A stretch of DNA of 64,000 nucleotides, taken from contig NC_011420.2 of NCBI RefSeq assembly GCF_000016185.1, positions 3,899,501 to 3,963,500 on the forward strand, read 5' to 3'. This DNA comes from Rhodospirillum centenum SW (GTDB lineage: Bacteria; Pseudomonadota; Alphaproteobacteria; Azospirillales; Azospirillaceae). Below the pieces are notes generated by a model. That model was not told the DNA's origin, searched no databases, and was given only the letters and a program-made list of their open reading frames with translations. Of the stretch, positions 43,541-52,165 are shown in pieces (the stretch's first letter is position 1; each line of letters opens with the position of its first letter). The translations under genes were made by a program, and so were the position numbers.

Positions 43541-44964
43541 AGGTCCGTCTCCCGGTACAGGGGGGTATCTCCGGCGGCGCCCACGCCCAGCCTCTCCTGC
43601 CAGTCCAGCAGGATGTGCTCCGCCTCGTCGGGGCCGGCCACGATCTCCACCAGCCGCAGCAGCGAGACGATCTGCTCGTCCGCGGTGGCGGCGTCCGCGG
43701 CGGTCGTCTCCGGCGCCTGCGCCAGGATGCCGAGCTGTTCGGTGGCGCGCCGCACGGTGTGGCAGAGCCGGGCCGTCTTCTCCTGCATCTGGGGCTTCAG
43801 ACCGACCTGCGGAGCGATGCGGGCGCAGCGGCGGTAGGCGCGGGCGAACTCCTCGGCGCGGGCGATCTCCTCCGGCGTGGCGGGCCGTGGCAGCAGATCG
43901 GGCCGGATCAGGTCGCGCTCGGCCGCAGCCAGCACATGCCCCAGCAGCTCGTGATCGGCGGGACCGATGACGCGCTCCAGGATCGCCTCGGAGATGACGG
44001 CGCGGGCCTGATCCACCCGGCGCACCATCTTGCGCTGGTCGGGATGCTGCAAGGTCGCGGTCATGGACTCGAAGCCGTCCAGCAGCCGCTCGGCGATGGT
44101 GGCGATCTCGCGCGCGGCCACCCCTTCCTTCAGCATCCGCGGCACCGATCCGGACTGGCGCAGCAGGTTCTCCAGGGCGAAGACACCGACCTCCCGTGCC
44201 ACCGCGTCCTTCTCCTGCTGCGGGGCGTCCAGGCGGGTGTCCGCCAGCACGGTCAGCAGGTCGCCCGGCCGCAGCATGCGGGCGGACAGGGCCAGCAGGA
44301 AGGGGGCGACGCTACGGATGTCCTGGGCCGCCAGTTCCTTGATCGTCCGGCGCAGCACCTCGACATGGAACTCGGCCAGGGCCTGGACCGGCCGGTCGGG
44401 CAACCGCGCCTTCACCGACTGCAACGGCGCACCGATCCCGGTCACGGCCACGAGAACCGCGACCTGCCGCAGCACGTCGTCGTCGCGGCCGAACAGGCGG
44501 ATGCGGGTCTTCTGGTTCTGGTGCGCCTCGTCCAGCGCATCGCCCAGCGCCCTGGCACCGTCACGCCAGAGCGCCTCGCCCTCCCGCACCAGGGCCACCG
44601 CATCGTGCCCGTCCACCCCGGCAAGGATGACCTCCAGGCGGTCCAGCCGCGCTGCGCCCAGCCGCTCGGCGACGATGCGCCAGCACGGGTCCAGGGTGGC
44701 ACGGGAGATGCGCGACAGCCGGCGATGGTAGGTGCCGATGTCGTCCAGCAGGTCCTCCACCGGCAGGAAGAACAGGCGCATCGGCAGCAGCCGGCGGGGC
44801 GGGCGCAACTCCGTCATGCGGGGCCGGATGACCTGCATGGCGTCGGCGATGTCCGATCGGTGGCGCACCTTCTCGAACAGCTCGACGATCTTCAGGAACT
44901 TGGAGTCCGTCAGGGCGGTCGCCGAGGCGGCAAGCTGCCTCCATTCCTGGCTCTGCCCGCTCAT
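43537..44964 (-). CDS. unrecognised 475-residue helical protein
   Basis: A 475-residue, almost all-helical, charged protein with no membrane segment. Repeated Leu/Ala/Arg/Asp patterns (for example GARALGDALDEAHQNQKTRIRLFGRDDDVLRQVAVLVAVTG, and TIAERLLDGFESM) suggest an alpha-solenoid. The longer open frame upstream (to 45945) overlaps the preceding gene and is rejected: ATG 44964 overlaps its stop by four bases (ATGA). I know no family; the protein is the second largest in the six-gene operon. Confidence 0.65.
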   Translation of the reverse strand: MSGQSQEWRQLAASATALTDSKFLKIVELFEKVRHRSDIADAMQVIRPRMTELRPPRRLLPMRLFFLPVEDLLDDIGTYHRRLSRISRATLDPCWRIVAERLGAARLDRLEVILAGVDGHDAVALVREGEALWRDGARALGDALDEAHQNQKTRIRLFGRDDDVLRQVAVLVAVTGIGAPLQSVKARLPDRPVQALAEFHVEVLRRTIKELAAQDIRSVAPFLLALSARMLRPGDLLTVLADTRLDAPQQEKDAVAREVGVFALENLLRQSGSVPRMLKEGVAAREIATIAERLLDGFESMTATLQHPDQRKMVRRVDQARAVISEAILERVIGPADHELLGHVLAAAERDLIRPDLLPRPATPEEIARAEEFARAYRRCARIAPQVGLKPQMQEKTARLCHTVRRATEQLGILAQAPETTAADAATADEQIVSLLRLVEIVAGPDEAEHILLDWQERLGVGAAGDTPLYRETDL

Positions 44965-46094
44965 GCCAGCTTCGCCTTCACGGTCTCGATGCGCCGGATC
45001 GCATCGTAGTCCAGCCCGCCCGTGCGCCAGTCCTGGTTGGCGCGGACCCAGCGCCGCTGTACGCGGCGCAGGTCGTCCATGTCGAAGTTCTCGTTCGCGG
45101 CCAGCTCCTGCACCGGGATGATCGGGGCGATGCGGAACAGCTCGCACATGGCCAGCCGCTGCACGTCGTCGGACTGGGCGCGGCTGTCCTCCCAGTGCTG
45201 GCAGATGTAGTCCCAGCCGTCCAGCAGCCAGGACAGGCTGGTGACGCCGGAGCGCACCTCGCGCAGTGTCTTCTCCTCGCCGGTCACGACAGGACGCAGC
45301 CGGCCCAGCAGGGGATCGACCCGGGCCAGCCGGGCGGCGGCAATCGTCAGGGTCTGGTCGGCGCATTCGGCCATGAAGCGGGCGAGGGACTCGGCCTCCG
45401 TCGCCTCCGTCACGGCCCAGGCGGCGACATCGTCGCGGAACCACTCCAGCCGGTGCATGAGCTGGCGCAGGCGGCCGGGCTGCGGCGCCTGGGGCAGGCC
45501 CAGCGGCGTCAGCAGGGTGCTCAGCTCCTCCACCCGGCCGTAGAGCGTGTCCGGCACCATGCCGAACCCTTCCGCCACCCGGGTCAGGGCTGCCTTCGCC
45601 TTCTGCCGCATGGCCTCGCTGTCCAGGCCTGCGCGCAGAAGGTCGGGAGCCCGGGTCCCGACCAGCTTCAGCAGCTCCAGCACGAAGACATAGTTGGTCA
45701 GGACGGTGTAGTCGCGGTCCAGCGCCAGTGCCTGCCTGGCCTGGGCGGCGGCGGCCAGACCGGCGAAGCCGCGCGCCGCCACCTGCAAGGAGCAGAGCCG
45801 GATCGTGTCCGGCGCGTTCGCCTTCGTCTCCAGGATCTCCCGGTGCAGGGCGCGGTCGTGCAGCGTGATCCGGATGACCTCCGGCAACGCCTTCCAGCCG
45901 AACACATAGGTTCCCTTGCCGCCGGAGAACCCGGGCAGCAGGCATTCCAGCCGCTCCTGCGCATCCATCCGGATGCGGGCCTGCGCCAGAATGGGGGTCG
46001 TGAAGGGGACGCAGACGCCCCGTTCGGCGAAGGTGGACGGCCGTCCCTGGATGACGCCGACCTGAGGATTGGAAACTGGCGCCGATGCACTCAC
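44961..46094 (-). CDS. unrecognised 377-residue protein, first gene of the operon
   Basis: A 377-residue soluble helical protein with a beta-rich start (GVIQGRPSTFAERGVCVPFTTPILAQARIR, YVFGWKALPEV). Later helices include LDYDAIRRIETVKAKLA at the C-terminus. GTG 46094 is preceded by GGAGGT twelve bases away. It is the promoter-proximal gene of the six-gene operon; four overlaps downstream show a translationally coupled set. Function unknown. Confidence 0.65.
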   Translation of the reverse strand: MSASAPVSNPQVGVIQGRPSTFAERGVCVPFTTPILAQARIRMDAQERLECLLPGFSGGKGTYVFGWKALPEVIRITLHDRALHREILETKANAPDTIRLCSLQVAARGFAGLAAAAQARQALALDRDYTVLTNYVFVLELLKLVGTRAPDLLRAGLDSEAMRQKAKAALTRVAEGFGMVPDTLYGRVEELSTLLTPLGLPQAPQPGRLRQLMHRLEWFRDDVAAWAVTEATEAESLARFMAECADQTLTIAAARLARVDPLLGRLRPVVTGEEKTLREVRSGVTSLSWLLDGWDYICQHWEDSRAQSDDVQRLAMCELFRIAPIIPVQELAANENFDMDDLRRVQRRWVRANQDWRTGGLDYDAIRRIETVKAKLA

Positions 46095-46386
46095 GGAACG
46101 CTCATGACCTCCGGGTCATCGCTCCGCCGTCCGGCCCCGGGCAGTGCGGATGCGTCCGCCGGACGGTCAGATAGATAAAATTGCAGATAACCATACAGGA
46201 GGGGCCCGCTTCTTTGGAAGGGGCGCATTGCTTCGTTTCAAGAAAAACTATCGCCGGGATCGCCGAATATGGCGGCTGATCTGTTAATGGACTGTCAACG
46301 GCGATGAATTAATGTGTTAACTGTAAAATATGTCCGGAGGATGCAAATGTTCTGTCTCGCCTGGACTGGCTTTCTATGGGTGATGG
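46095..46386. other. AT-rich intergenic region between kpsF and the six-gene operon
   Basis: Much lower GC than the rest of the window, with runs such as GATAGATAAAATTGCAGATAA and GAATTAATGTGTTAACTGTAAAATATG. It most likely carries the promoter of the leftward operon. A GGAGG site at 46336-46340 precedes ATG 46347 of a short rightward frame that runs antisense into the kpsF end; its composition is not protein-like enough to call. Confidence 0.5.
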
Positions 46387-47379
46387 TCAGCCCAGGGTTT
46401 TTTCAACTTCAAGACCGGCGATGTCATGCATGCGGATCAGACCAAGCACACGCCCGTCTCCATCCACGACCGGCAGAACATAGATCTGCGTCGGCGTCTC
46501 CATGATCTCCAGCGCCTCCAGCGCGGTGATCGACGGCCCGCAGGTGCGCGGTGCCGCGCCCATGCAGGCCCGCGTATCCATCTCCAGGAAATTCTTGCCG
46601 TGGGCGGACAGGCCGCGGCGCACGTCGCCCTCGGTGACGATGCCGGCCAGACGGCCGTCGGCATCCACCACCAGGGCGGCGCCGTTGGGGTGACGGGTCA
46701 TGGCCAGCAGCGTCTCGACCACCGACGTCTCCGGCGTGACCAGGGCCACCCCGCCCGGCGCCTTCACCATCAGGTCGGCAACGCGGGAGCCCAGCACCAC
46801 GCCCAGCGTACCGCCGGGATGGTTGCGGGCGTACTCGTCCACCGTGAAGCCGCGCCGGCGCGCCACGGCGATCACCAGCGCGTCGCCCAGGGCCAGCATG
46901 GCCGCCGTGCTGGCGGTCGGCAGCCGTGTCTCCGTCGCCTCGCGCTCGACATGGACGCGCAGGGTCCAGTCGGCGATGCGGGACAGCGCCGACGGCACGC
47001 GGGAGACCATGGCGGCGACGCGGGCGCCGCGCTGGATGGCGCAGCGGCCGAGATCGACCAGCTCGCGCGTCTGTCCGCTGTTGGACAGCAGGATCAGCAG
47101 ATCGTCCGGCCGCAGCCCGCCCAGTTCGCCGTGCAGCGCGTCGGTCGTGCTGTAATACCAGGCGCGTGTGCCGACCGAGGCCAGCTTGCTGGCCAGCAGG
47201 CGCGCGATCAGGCCGGATTTCCCGACCCCCGCCACCAGCGTGTTCGTGTCCCGTGTACCGATATGATTGACGACGTTCAGGAAACCGTCGTCCAGGCTCT
47301 GCTCCTGGGCCAGCACGGTCTTCGCCTCGATGTGGAGAAGATCGCGGGCGGAGGCGATGATCGGGTCGTAAGCGGACAC
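46387..47379 (-). CDS. kpsF: arabinose-5-phosphate isomerase (KpsF/GutQ family)
   Basis: A 330-residue sugar isomerase. The SIS domain (about residues 35-170) has VAGVGKSGLIARLLASKLASVGT and LLILLSNSGQTRELV; EYARNHPGGTLG is the family signature between domains, and two CBS domains follow (about 205-325). It makes arabinose 5-phosphate for Kdo synthesis. GTG 47379 is chosen from an AGGGA site; upstream frame is poor. The length is standard (about 325). Confidence 0.93.
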   Translation of the reverse strand: MSAYDPIIASARDLLHIEAKTVLAQEQSLDDGFLNVVNHIGTRDTNTLVAGVGKSGLIARLLASKLASVGTRAWYYSTTDALHGELGGLRPDDLLILLSNSGQTRELVDLGRCAIQRGARVAAMVSRVPSALSRIADWTLRVHVEREATETRLPTASTAAMLALGDALVIAVARRRGFTVDEYARNHPGGTLGVVLGSRVADLMVKAPGGVALVTPETSVVETLLAMTRHPNGAALVVDADGRLAGIVTEGDVRRGLSAHGKNFLEMDTRACMGAAPRTCGPSITALEALEIMETPTQIYVLPVVDGDGRVLGLIRMHDIAGLEVEKTLG

Positions 47380-47754
47380 GGGGGCACAATCCCTCTTGTT
47401 AACCGACGCCGGGTTACGCCAGGGTTTACCGCATGTCGCGGACCGGCACAGCCCCCGCCGCGCGCGCCCCAGCTTCCCATCCAGCGAAGGGCCCGCAGAC
47501 CCGCCGCGGGACAGCCCTGGTCCGCGGCCGCCACCGGTTGACAGAGACGGTCGCGACGCGCCCCCTGCTGCCCGATCCGGCGGCGCAACGGCGCCGGAAA
47601 CGGCGGTTTTTACGGAGAGCGGAGCGATGGGACGGGGCGACCCGGAACGGTGCCACGGTGGTGCCGGCATGGCCGTGGAGTTTCCCGGCAGGGTGGTGGA
47701 CGCGGGTCGCATCTGCACGGTCCGCATGGCTGGGAACGGGGACGCCGCCCGGCC
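47380..47754. other. 375-base divergent gap between kpsF and the MFS gene
   Basis: Contains a TTGACA at 47538 without a matching -10 element, and GCCG-GAAA-CGGC followed by GGTTTTT at 47593-47611, which resembles a small terminator-like hairpin. Nothing here is convincing as a gene or operator. Confidence 0.4.
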
Positions 47755-49404
47755 ATGAGTACCGCGACGACCACAGCCCCCGGCACGGGGAACCAACCCG
47801 TCGGCGCCTGGACCCCGCTACGCCGTCCGGTCTTCCGGGCGCTCTGGCTGGCGACGCTCGTCTCCAACGTCGGCACCTGGATGCATGATGTGGGTGCCGC
47901 CTGGATGATGGCGACGCTCGCCCCCAGCCCGCTGATGGTGGCGCTGGTGCAGGCGGCGACGACGCTGCCGGTCTTCCTGCTGGCGCTGCCGTCGGGCGTG
48001 CTGGCCGACATCTTCGACCGCCGCCGCTTCCTGATCCAGGCCCAGCTCTGGGGAGCCGCCGCGGCCGCGGGGCTGGGGGCGGCGGCGCTGGCCGGGCTGG
48101 TGACGCCGCCCGTGCTGCTGCTCTTCACCTTCCTGATCGGCGTCTCGGCCGCCGCGTCCGCCCCGGCCTTCCAGGCCATCGTGCCGGAACTGGTGCCGCG
48201 GTCGGAACTGCCGGCAGCGGTGGCGCTGAACAGCCTCTCCATCAATGTCAGCCGTGCCATCGGCCCGGCGGTCGGCGGCTTCATCGTAGCGGCGTCGGGG
48301 CCGGTGGCCGTCTTCGTCCTGAACGCCGTCAGCTTCTTCGCCGTCATCGCCGTGCTGCTGACCTGGCGACGCGAGGTCCCCTCCAGCGGGCTGCCGCGGG
48401 AACCGTTCTTCGGCGCCATGCGCACGGGCCTGCGCTATGTCCGTTCCGCCCCGGACTTCCGCCGCGTGCTGGTCCGGGCCATGGCCTTCTTCTTCTCCGC
48501 CAGCGCCGTCTGGGCCCTGCTGCCGGTGGTGGCGCGGGACCGGCTGGGGCTGGACGCGACGGGCTACGGCTTCCTGCTGGCGGCCCTGGGGGCCGGGGCC
48601 GTCGGTGGAGCACTGGTGCTGCCGCGGCTGCGCCGGCGCTTCTCCAACAACCGGCTGTCGGTCGGGGCGACAGTGCTGTTCGCCGCCGTCTCCGTGGCGC
48701 TGGCGCTGCTGCGGCAGCCGGCGGCGGCGGGGATCGCCCTGGCACTGGCCGGGGCCGGCTGGATCACGGTGCTGTCCAGCTTCCATGTCGCCGGCCAGAC
48801 CTCCCTGCCGGGCTGGGTCAAGGCCCGCGGTCTGTCGCTGTTCCTGGTCGTCTTCTTCGGCGCCATGGCGGCGGGCAGCAGCCTCTGGGGTCATGTCGCC
48901 GCCAGCCACGGCATCCCTGCGGCTCTGCTGGCCGCGGCCGCCGGTCTGATCCTCGGCCTCGGGGTGGTGCCATGGAATCCCCTGCGCGCCATGGACCAGG
49001 GCGATCTGGTACCCTCCGCCCACTGGCAACCCCCGCCCGTCCATGCCGAGCCCGCCCCCGACCGCGGCCCGGCCCTGGTGACGGTGGAATACCGCATCCC
49101 GGCCGCCGGCACGGCCGCCTTCCTGGGTCACATGCGGGATCTGGAGGCCAGCCGCCGGCGCGGCGGTGCGGTGGACTGGGCCGTCTATGAGGATGTGGCC
49201 CGGCCGGGCCGCTGGCTGGAAACCTTCGTCACCGCGAACTGGCTGGACCATCTGCGCCAGCACGACCGCGTAACGATGGCGGACCGGCGCCTGCAAGAGG
49301 CCATCATGGCTCTTTGCGAACCCGGAACGACCCCGCAGGTGGAGCATTTCGTCGGCCCGGCCCGCGGTCGTTCCACGGGCGCAATGACATCCGCTCCGGA
49401 ATAG
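47755..49404 (+). CDS. MFS exporter (MFS_3/DUF894 type) with C-terminal soluble domain
   Basis: A 549-residue transporter with about eleven or twelve hydrophobic segments, the MFS loop motif ADIFDRRR (about residue 78) and an ISPVG-like NVSRAIGPAVGGF. Residues after about 435 form a soluble alpha/beta region (VTVEYRIPAAGTAAFLGHMRDLEASRRRGGAVDWAVYED) that resembles antibiotic-monooxygenase-like domains found at the end of this MFS subgroup. Substrate unknown; related proteins export siderophores or drugs. ATG 47755 is chosen from the onset of the MFS domain. Confidence 0.83.
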   Translation: MSTATTTAPGTGNQPVGAWTPLRRPVFRALWLATLVSNVGTWMHDVGAAWMMATLAPSPLMVALVQAATTLPVFLLALPSGVLADIFDRRRFLIQAQLWGAAAAAGLGAAALAGLVTPPVLLLFTFLIGVSAAASAPAFQAIVPELVPRSELPAAVALNSLSINVSRAIGPAVGGFIVAASGPVAVFVLNAVSFFAVIAVLLTWRREVPSSGLPREPFFGAMRTGLRYVRSAPDFRRVLVRAMAFFFSASAVWALLPVVARDRLGLDATGYGFLLAALGAGAVGGALVLPRLRRRFSNNRLSVGATVLFAAVSVALALLRQPAAAGIALALAGAGWITVLSSFHVAGQTSLPGWVKARGLSLFLVVFFGAMAAGSSLWGHVAASHGIPAALLAAAAGLILGLGVVPWNPLRAMDQGDLVPSAHWQPPPVHAEPAPDRGPALVTVEYRIPAAGTAAFLGHMRDLEASRRRGGAVDWAVYEDVARPGRWLETFVTANWLDHLRQHDRVTMADRRLQEAIMALCEPGTTPQVEHFVGPARGRSTGAMTSAPE

Positions 49405-49477
49405 GGACGCCGTTCCCGCAGGGCCGGCCCTGCGGCATGGTCTTGCGGGGCACCGCCGTGGCCGGCAGGATGGCGCC

Positions 49478-50455
49478 ATGCAGGATGCCGACCCGGACCC
49501 CGCGCCAGATCCCGCGACGGACCCCGCGACGGCGGCGCTGCCGCCCGAGGACATGCCCTGGCCGTTCGATACGGACGGCTTCCGGATCGGCATGGGCCTG
49601 CGCCATCTGGACCCGGCAGACTGGATCCGCCTCGACGCGACCTGGCCGGACCTGCTGGCGGAACGGCGGCATCTGCTCCGCGAGCGGGGGGCGGAGGTTC
49701 TGCTGGCACCGTCCGGGACGGAGGTCGCGGCGCGGGACCTGCTGCACCGGCTCGCGTCGCATCTGCCGGCCCGTTTTCCGTCCCTCTACGCCCGTGACGG
49801 CCGGATGCTGCTGAACCGGCTGACCGGCGAATCCCTGGACGTCTCCGAGGCGCCGCCGCTGGAGACGGCCTGCCTGCTGGTGCCGGAGGACCTGTGCCTG
49901 CTGCGGCGGGAGGCCGGGGCATGGCGGCTGGCCGCCGGCATCGTCTGCTTCCCGAACCGTTGGCGGCTGGCGGAAAAGGCGGGGCGCGGCCTGCCCGGCA
50001 TCCACGAGCCCGTGCCGGGCTATACCGAGCGGCTGGCGATACCGGTGGACCGTTTCTTCGACACGCTGGCGCCGGGGCGCGGCGTCTGGCGGACGAACTG
50101 GAGCCTGAACGACGACCCGGCCCTGTTCCAGCCCGGGGAGACGGCCCATCTGCCGGCGGATGCCGGGATCACCGCGGCGACGGCGGGGGACCGTCTGCTG
50201 CTGCGGGTGGAGCGGCAGACCCTGCTGGCCCTGCCGGAGAGCGGTGCCGTCGTCTTCGGCATCCGCACCTACCAGCGGCCGCTCTCCCGGCTGTCGCCGG
50301 CCCAGGCCCGACAGTTCGCGGCGGTGCTGCGCGACGTGCCGGAGGACAGCGCCCGCTACAAGGGACTGCTGCGGACGCGGGAACCGGCGCTGGCCGTGCT
50401 CGACCGACGCGCCGCCGGAGAGGAGATCAGTCCTCCAGCGTCTCGAAGCGGCTGA
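49478..50455 (+). CDS. DUF3445 (heme-dependent N-demethylase-like) protein
   Basis: A 325-residue protein with the DUF3445 pattern: PFDTDGFRIGMGLRHLDPADWI at the start of the domain, LLHRLASHLPARFPSLY, LVPEDLCLLRR, ACLLVPEDL and GIVCFPNRWRLAEKAGRGLPGIHEPVPGY, then TNWSLNDDPALF and RTYQRPLSRL. The family includes heme-dependent oxidative N-demethylases. The N-terminal 20 residues are Asp/Pro/Ala repeats. It overlaps the end of the convergent replication initiator gene by 29 bases. Confidence 0.8.
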   Translation: MQDADPDPAPDPATDPATAALPPEDMPWPFDTDGFRIGMGLRHLDPADWIRLDATWPDLLAERRHLLRERGAEVLLAPSGTEVAARDLLHRLASHLPARFPSLYARDGRMLLNRLTGESLDVSEAPPLETACLLVPEDLCLLRREAGAWRLAAGIVCFPNRWRLAEKAGRGLPGIHEPVPGYTERLAIPVDRFFDTLAPGRGVWRTNWSLNDDPALFQPGETAHLPADAGITAATAGDRLLLRVERQTLLALPESGAVVFGIRTYQRPLSRLSPAQARQFAAVLRDVPEDSARYKGLLRTREPALAVLDRRAAGEEISPPASRSG

Positions 50456-51335
50456 CGTCGTATTCGCGCCAGCGGTCGATGCGCCAGAACACGACCATGA
50501 TCTTCTTGAGCTGGGTGCGCTGGCCCTTGGTCCCGCCCTCGGAATTCGGGTCGTTGATCAGCTTGAAGCCGTATTCGGGCAGGGGGCTTTTCTTCTCGGC
50601 GATCTTGGCCAGCTTGTAGCGGAACTGGCGCAGGTCGGTCTCCGCACCCACGCGCAGCCGCAGCTTCTCCAGATTGATCTTGAAGCCCGGCTGGTTGCCG
50701 CAATGGGCGCGCGCCATCTCATAGAGGCGCTTCTCCAGCGGCGGCAGGTCGAAATAGGCCGGATCGTAGGTCAGCATCCGGTTGTCCTTGAGGATGGCGC
50801 GGTAGAGCCAGTCGCACAGCTCCACCGTGATCCGCTTCAGGACGCGCTCGCCCTTGGTGTTCTTGCGGTATTCCGCCTTGGCCGACTTCAGCCAGCTGAA
50901 CCACTCGTCGGTGCCTTCGCCGCCCGTCTCGATGTTGGTCTTGATCTGCGTACCTTGCAGCCGCTCCAACGCCCCGGAGATGCGGTCGTAGGACTTGCCC
51001 CCGGCGGACACGCGGCAGACCCGGAAGAAATCGTGCCCGGAGAAGCTGAAGACCTGGCTCACCGGCTCGCCGCGGTTCATCTTGTCGACCATCAGCGAGG
51101 CGATGTAGATCAGGAATTCCTTGTCGTAGATGGTGGCGATGCCGGCATCCGTGCCCTTCACCTCGATCGTGACCTTGCCGTCCTGATAGCGGATCGGATC
51201 CAGCCGCTTCTCCTTCGTGAGCGCGAAGAAGTTGTAGACCATGATCGAGCGTTCATTCTTGACGCTGCCGATCAGCGGGCTGTCGAGGAGGGAAAGCTGA
51301 TGCGCCTCTTCGATGGTCTTCATCATGTCACCCAT
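50427..51335 (-). CDS. RPA-family plasmid-type replication initiator
   Basis: A 302-residue protein matching replication initiator protein A (RPA, PF10134): ERSIMVYNFFALTKEKR, VTIEVKGTDAGIATIYDKEFLIYIASLMVDKMNRGE, YDRISGALERLQGTQIKTNIETGGEG, CDWLYRAILKDNRMLTYDPAYFDLPPLEKRLYEMARAHCGNQPGFKINLEKLRLRVG and a C-terminal helix-turn-helix-like part. Such proteins start replication of iteron plasmids and of some alphaproteobacterial chromids. About ten 18-bp iterons lie just upstream, as expected. The chain is complete. Lys/Ile/Tyr content is higher than in its neighbours, hinting at a different origin. Confidence 0.85.
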   Translation of the reverse strand: MGDMMKTIEEAHQLSLLDSPLIGSVKNERSIMVYNFFALTKEKRLDPIRYQDGKVTIEVKGTDAGIATIYDKEFLIYIASLMVDKMNRGEPVSQVFSFSGHDFFRVCRVSAGGKSYDRISGALERLQGTQIKTNIETGGEGTDEWFSWLKSAKAEYRKNTKGERVLKRITVELCDWLYRAILKDNRMLTYDPAYFDLPPLEKRLYEMARAHCGNQPGFKINLEKLRLRVGAETDLRQFRYKLAKIAEKKSPLPEYGFKLINDPNSEGGTKGQRTQLKKIMVVFWRIDRWREYDVSRFETLED

Positions 51336-51412
51336 CCAACGACTCTGCGGTTTTCATCAGGGTCGGCACCCAGGGACGACGGTCCGGGGGACGACGGGGC
51401 CACCTGCCCCCC

Positions 51413-52136
51413 GTCACCGAAACAACGAACGGAATGGACGGCAGGCGGATGCTCGGTCCGGGAAATTTGGGTCGAGACGTTCGGGGCTGTCCACAAGCGA
51501 TTGTGCGAACGTCACCGAAACAACGAAGATTTGGTGGTCAGACCCCTCCGGGACCGCCAGCACCGGGCCGGAATCTCGTTGTTTCAGTGACATGGACACG
51601 GGGGAACGGCGACCCGGCTTCGTTGGAACGGTGACAGGGCCGGGAATCCGCGGGGTCGGGGCGTTCGTTGGTTCGGCGACGCGGAATCCGGGATCGTTGG
51701 ATGGGGCACGCCAGCCCGTTGCTTCGGGCACCCGAACTCGGAGTTACGGACACGCCGGTTCGCTGTTTCAGCGACCCCCGCTCGCGGTTTGGGCGACGCA
51801 AATCGCCGTAGGCTCTTGATTCCAGAAACGGATTCCGGCCCGTAACTGGAAAACCCTGTAACTCCCTAACGGAATCTAACAGGCTCAACACGTCGCGCCT
51901 CCGCACGCTTGACAGGGTTTCAGCGGTTCCAGACCGGCACGGGACACCGGGGCAGGGATCCCTGCCAGAAGGATGACCGGGAAAGCGCCGGAGGCTCCGG
52001 GGTTCAACGACTCGGGCGGAAGTGACTGCGACTCGGGGCAACATGCCTGCCCCGGAGAGGGATGTCACCGAAACCACGAATCCCTATCGGAACGGAAGAG
52101 AATGGGGCCGGAGGGAATGTCACTGAAACCTCGAAC
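51413..52136. repeat. iteron array (candidate replication origin)
   Basis: An 18-bp repeat close to GTCACCGAAACAACGAAC recurs. Forward copies: 51413, 51511, 52064, 52119. Inverted copies: 51574-51591, 51618-51635 (GTCACCGTTCCAACGAAG), 51663-51680 (GTCGCCGAACCAACGAAC), 51758-51775 (GTCGCTGAAACAGCGAAC), and a weaker one at 51780-51797. A DnaA-box-like CTGTCCACA is at 51487 and an A/T-richer stretch at about 51815-51890. The 830-base gap has no gene I can support. Confidence 0.8.
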
Positions 52137-52165
52137 CGGGCCGGGACAGAAGGGGAGGGGAGAGG

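Noticed and set aside
43537-45945. 802-residue leftward open frame
   Set aside because: The first 327 codons are the out-of-frame shadow of the 44961-46094 gene; the real start is ATG 44964 with an ATGA overlap.
46341-46505. Short rightward frame with a perfect GGAGG site before ATG 46347
   Set aside because: Most of it runs antisense to the kpsF end and its composition is not protein-like; at best a leader peptide.
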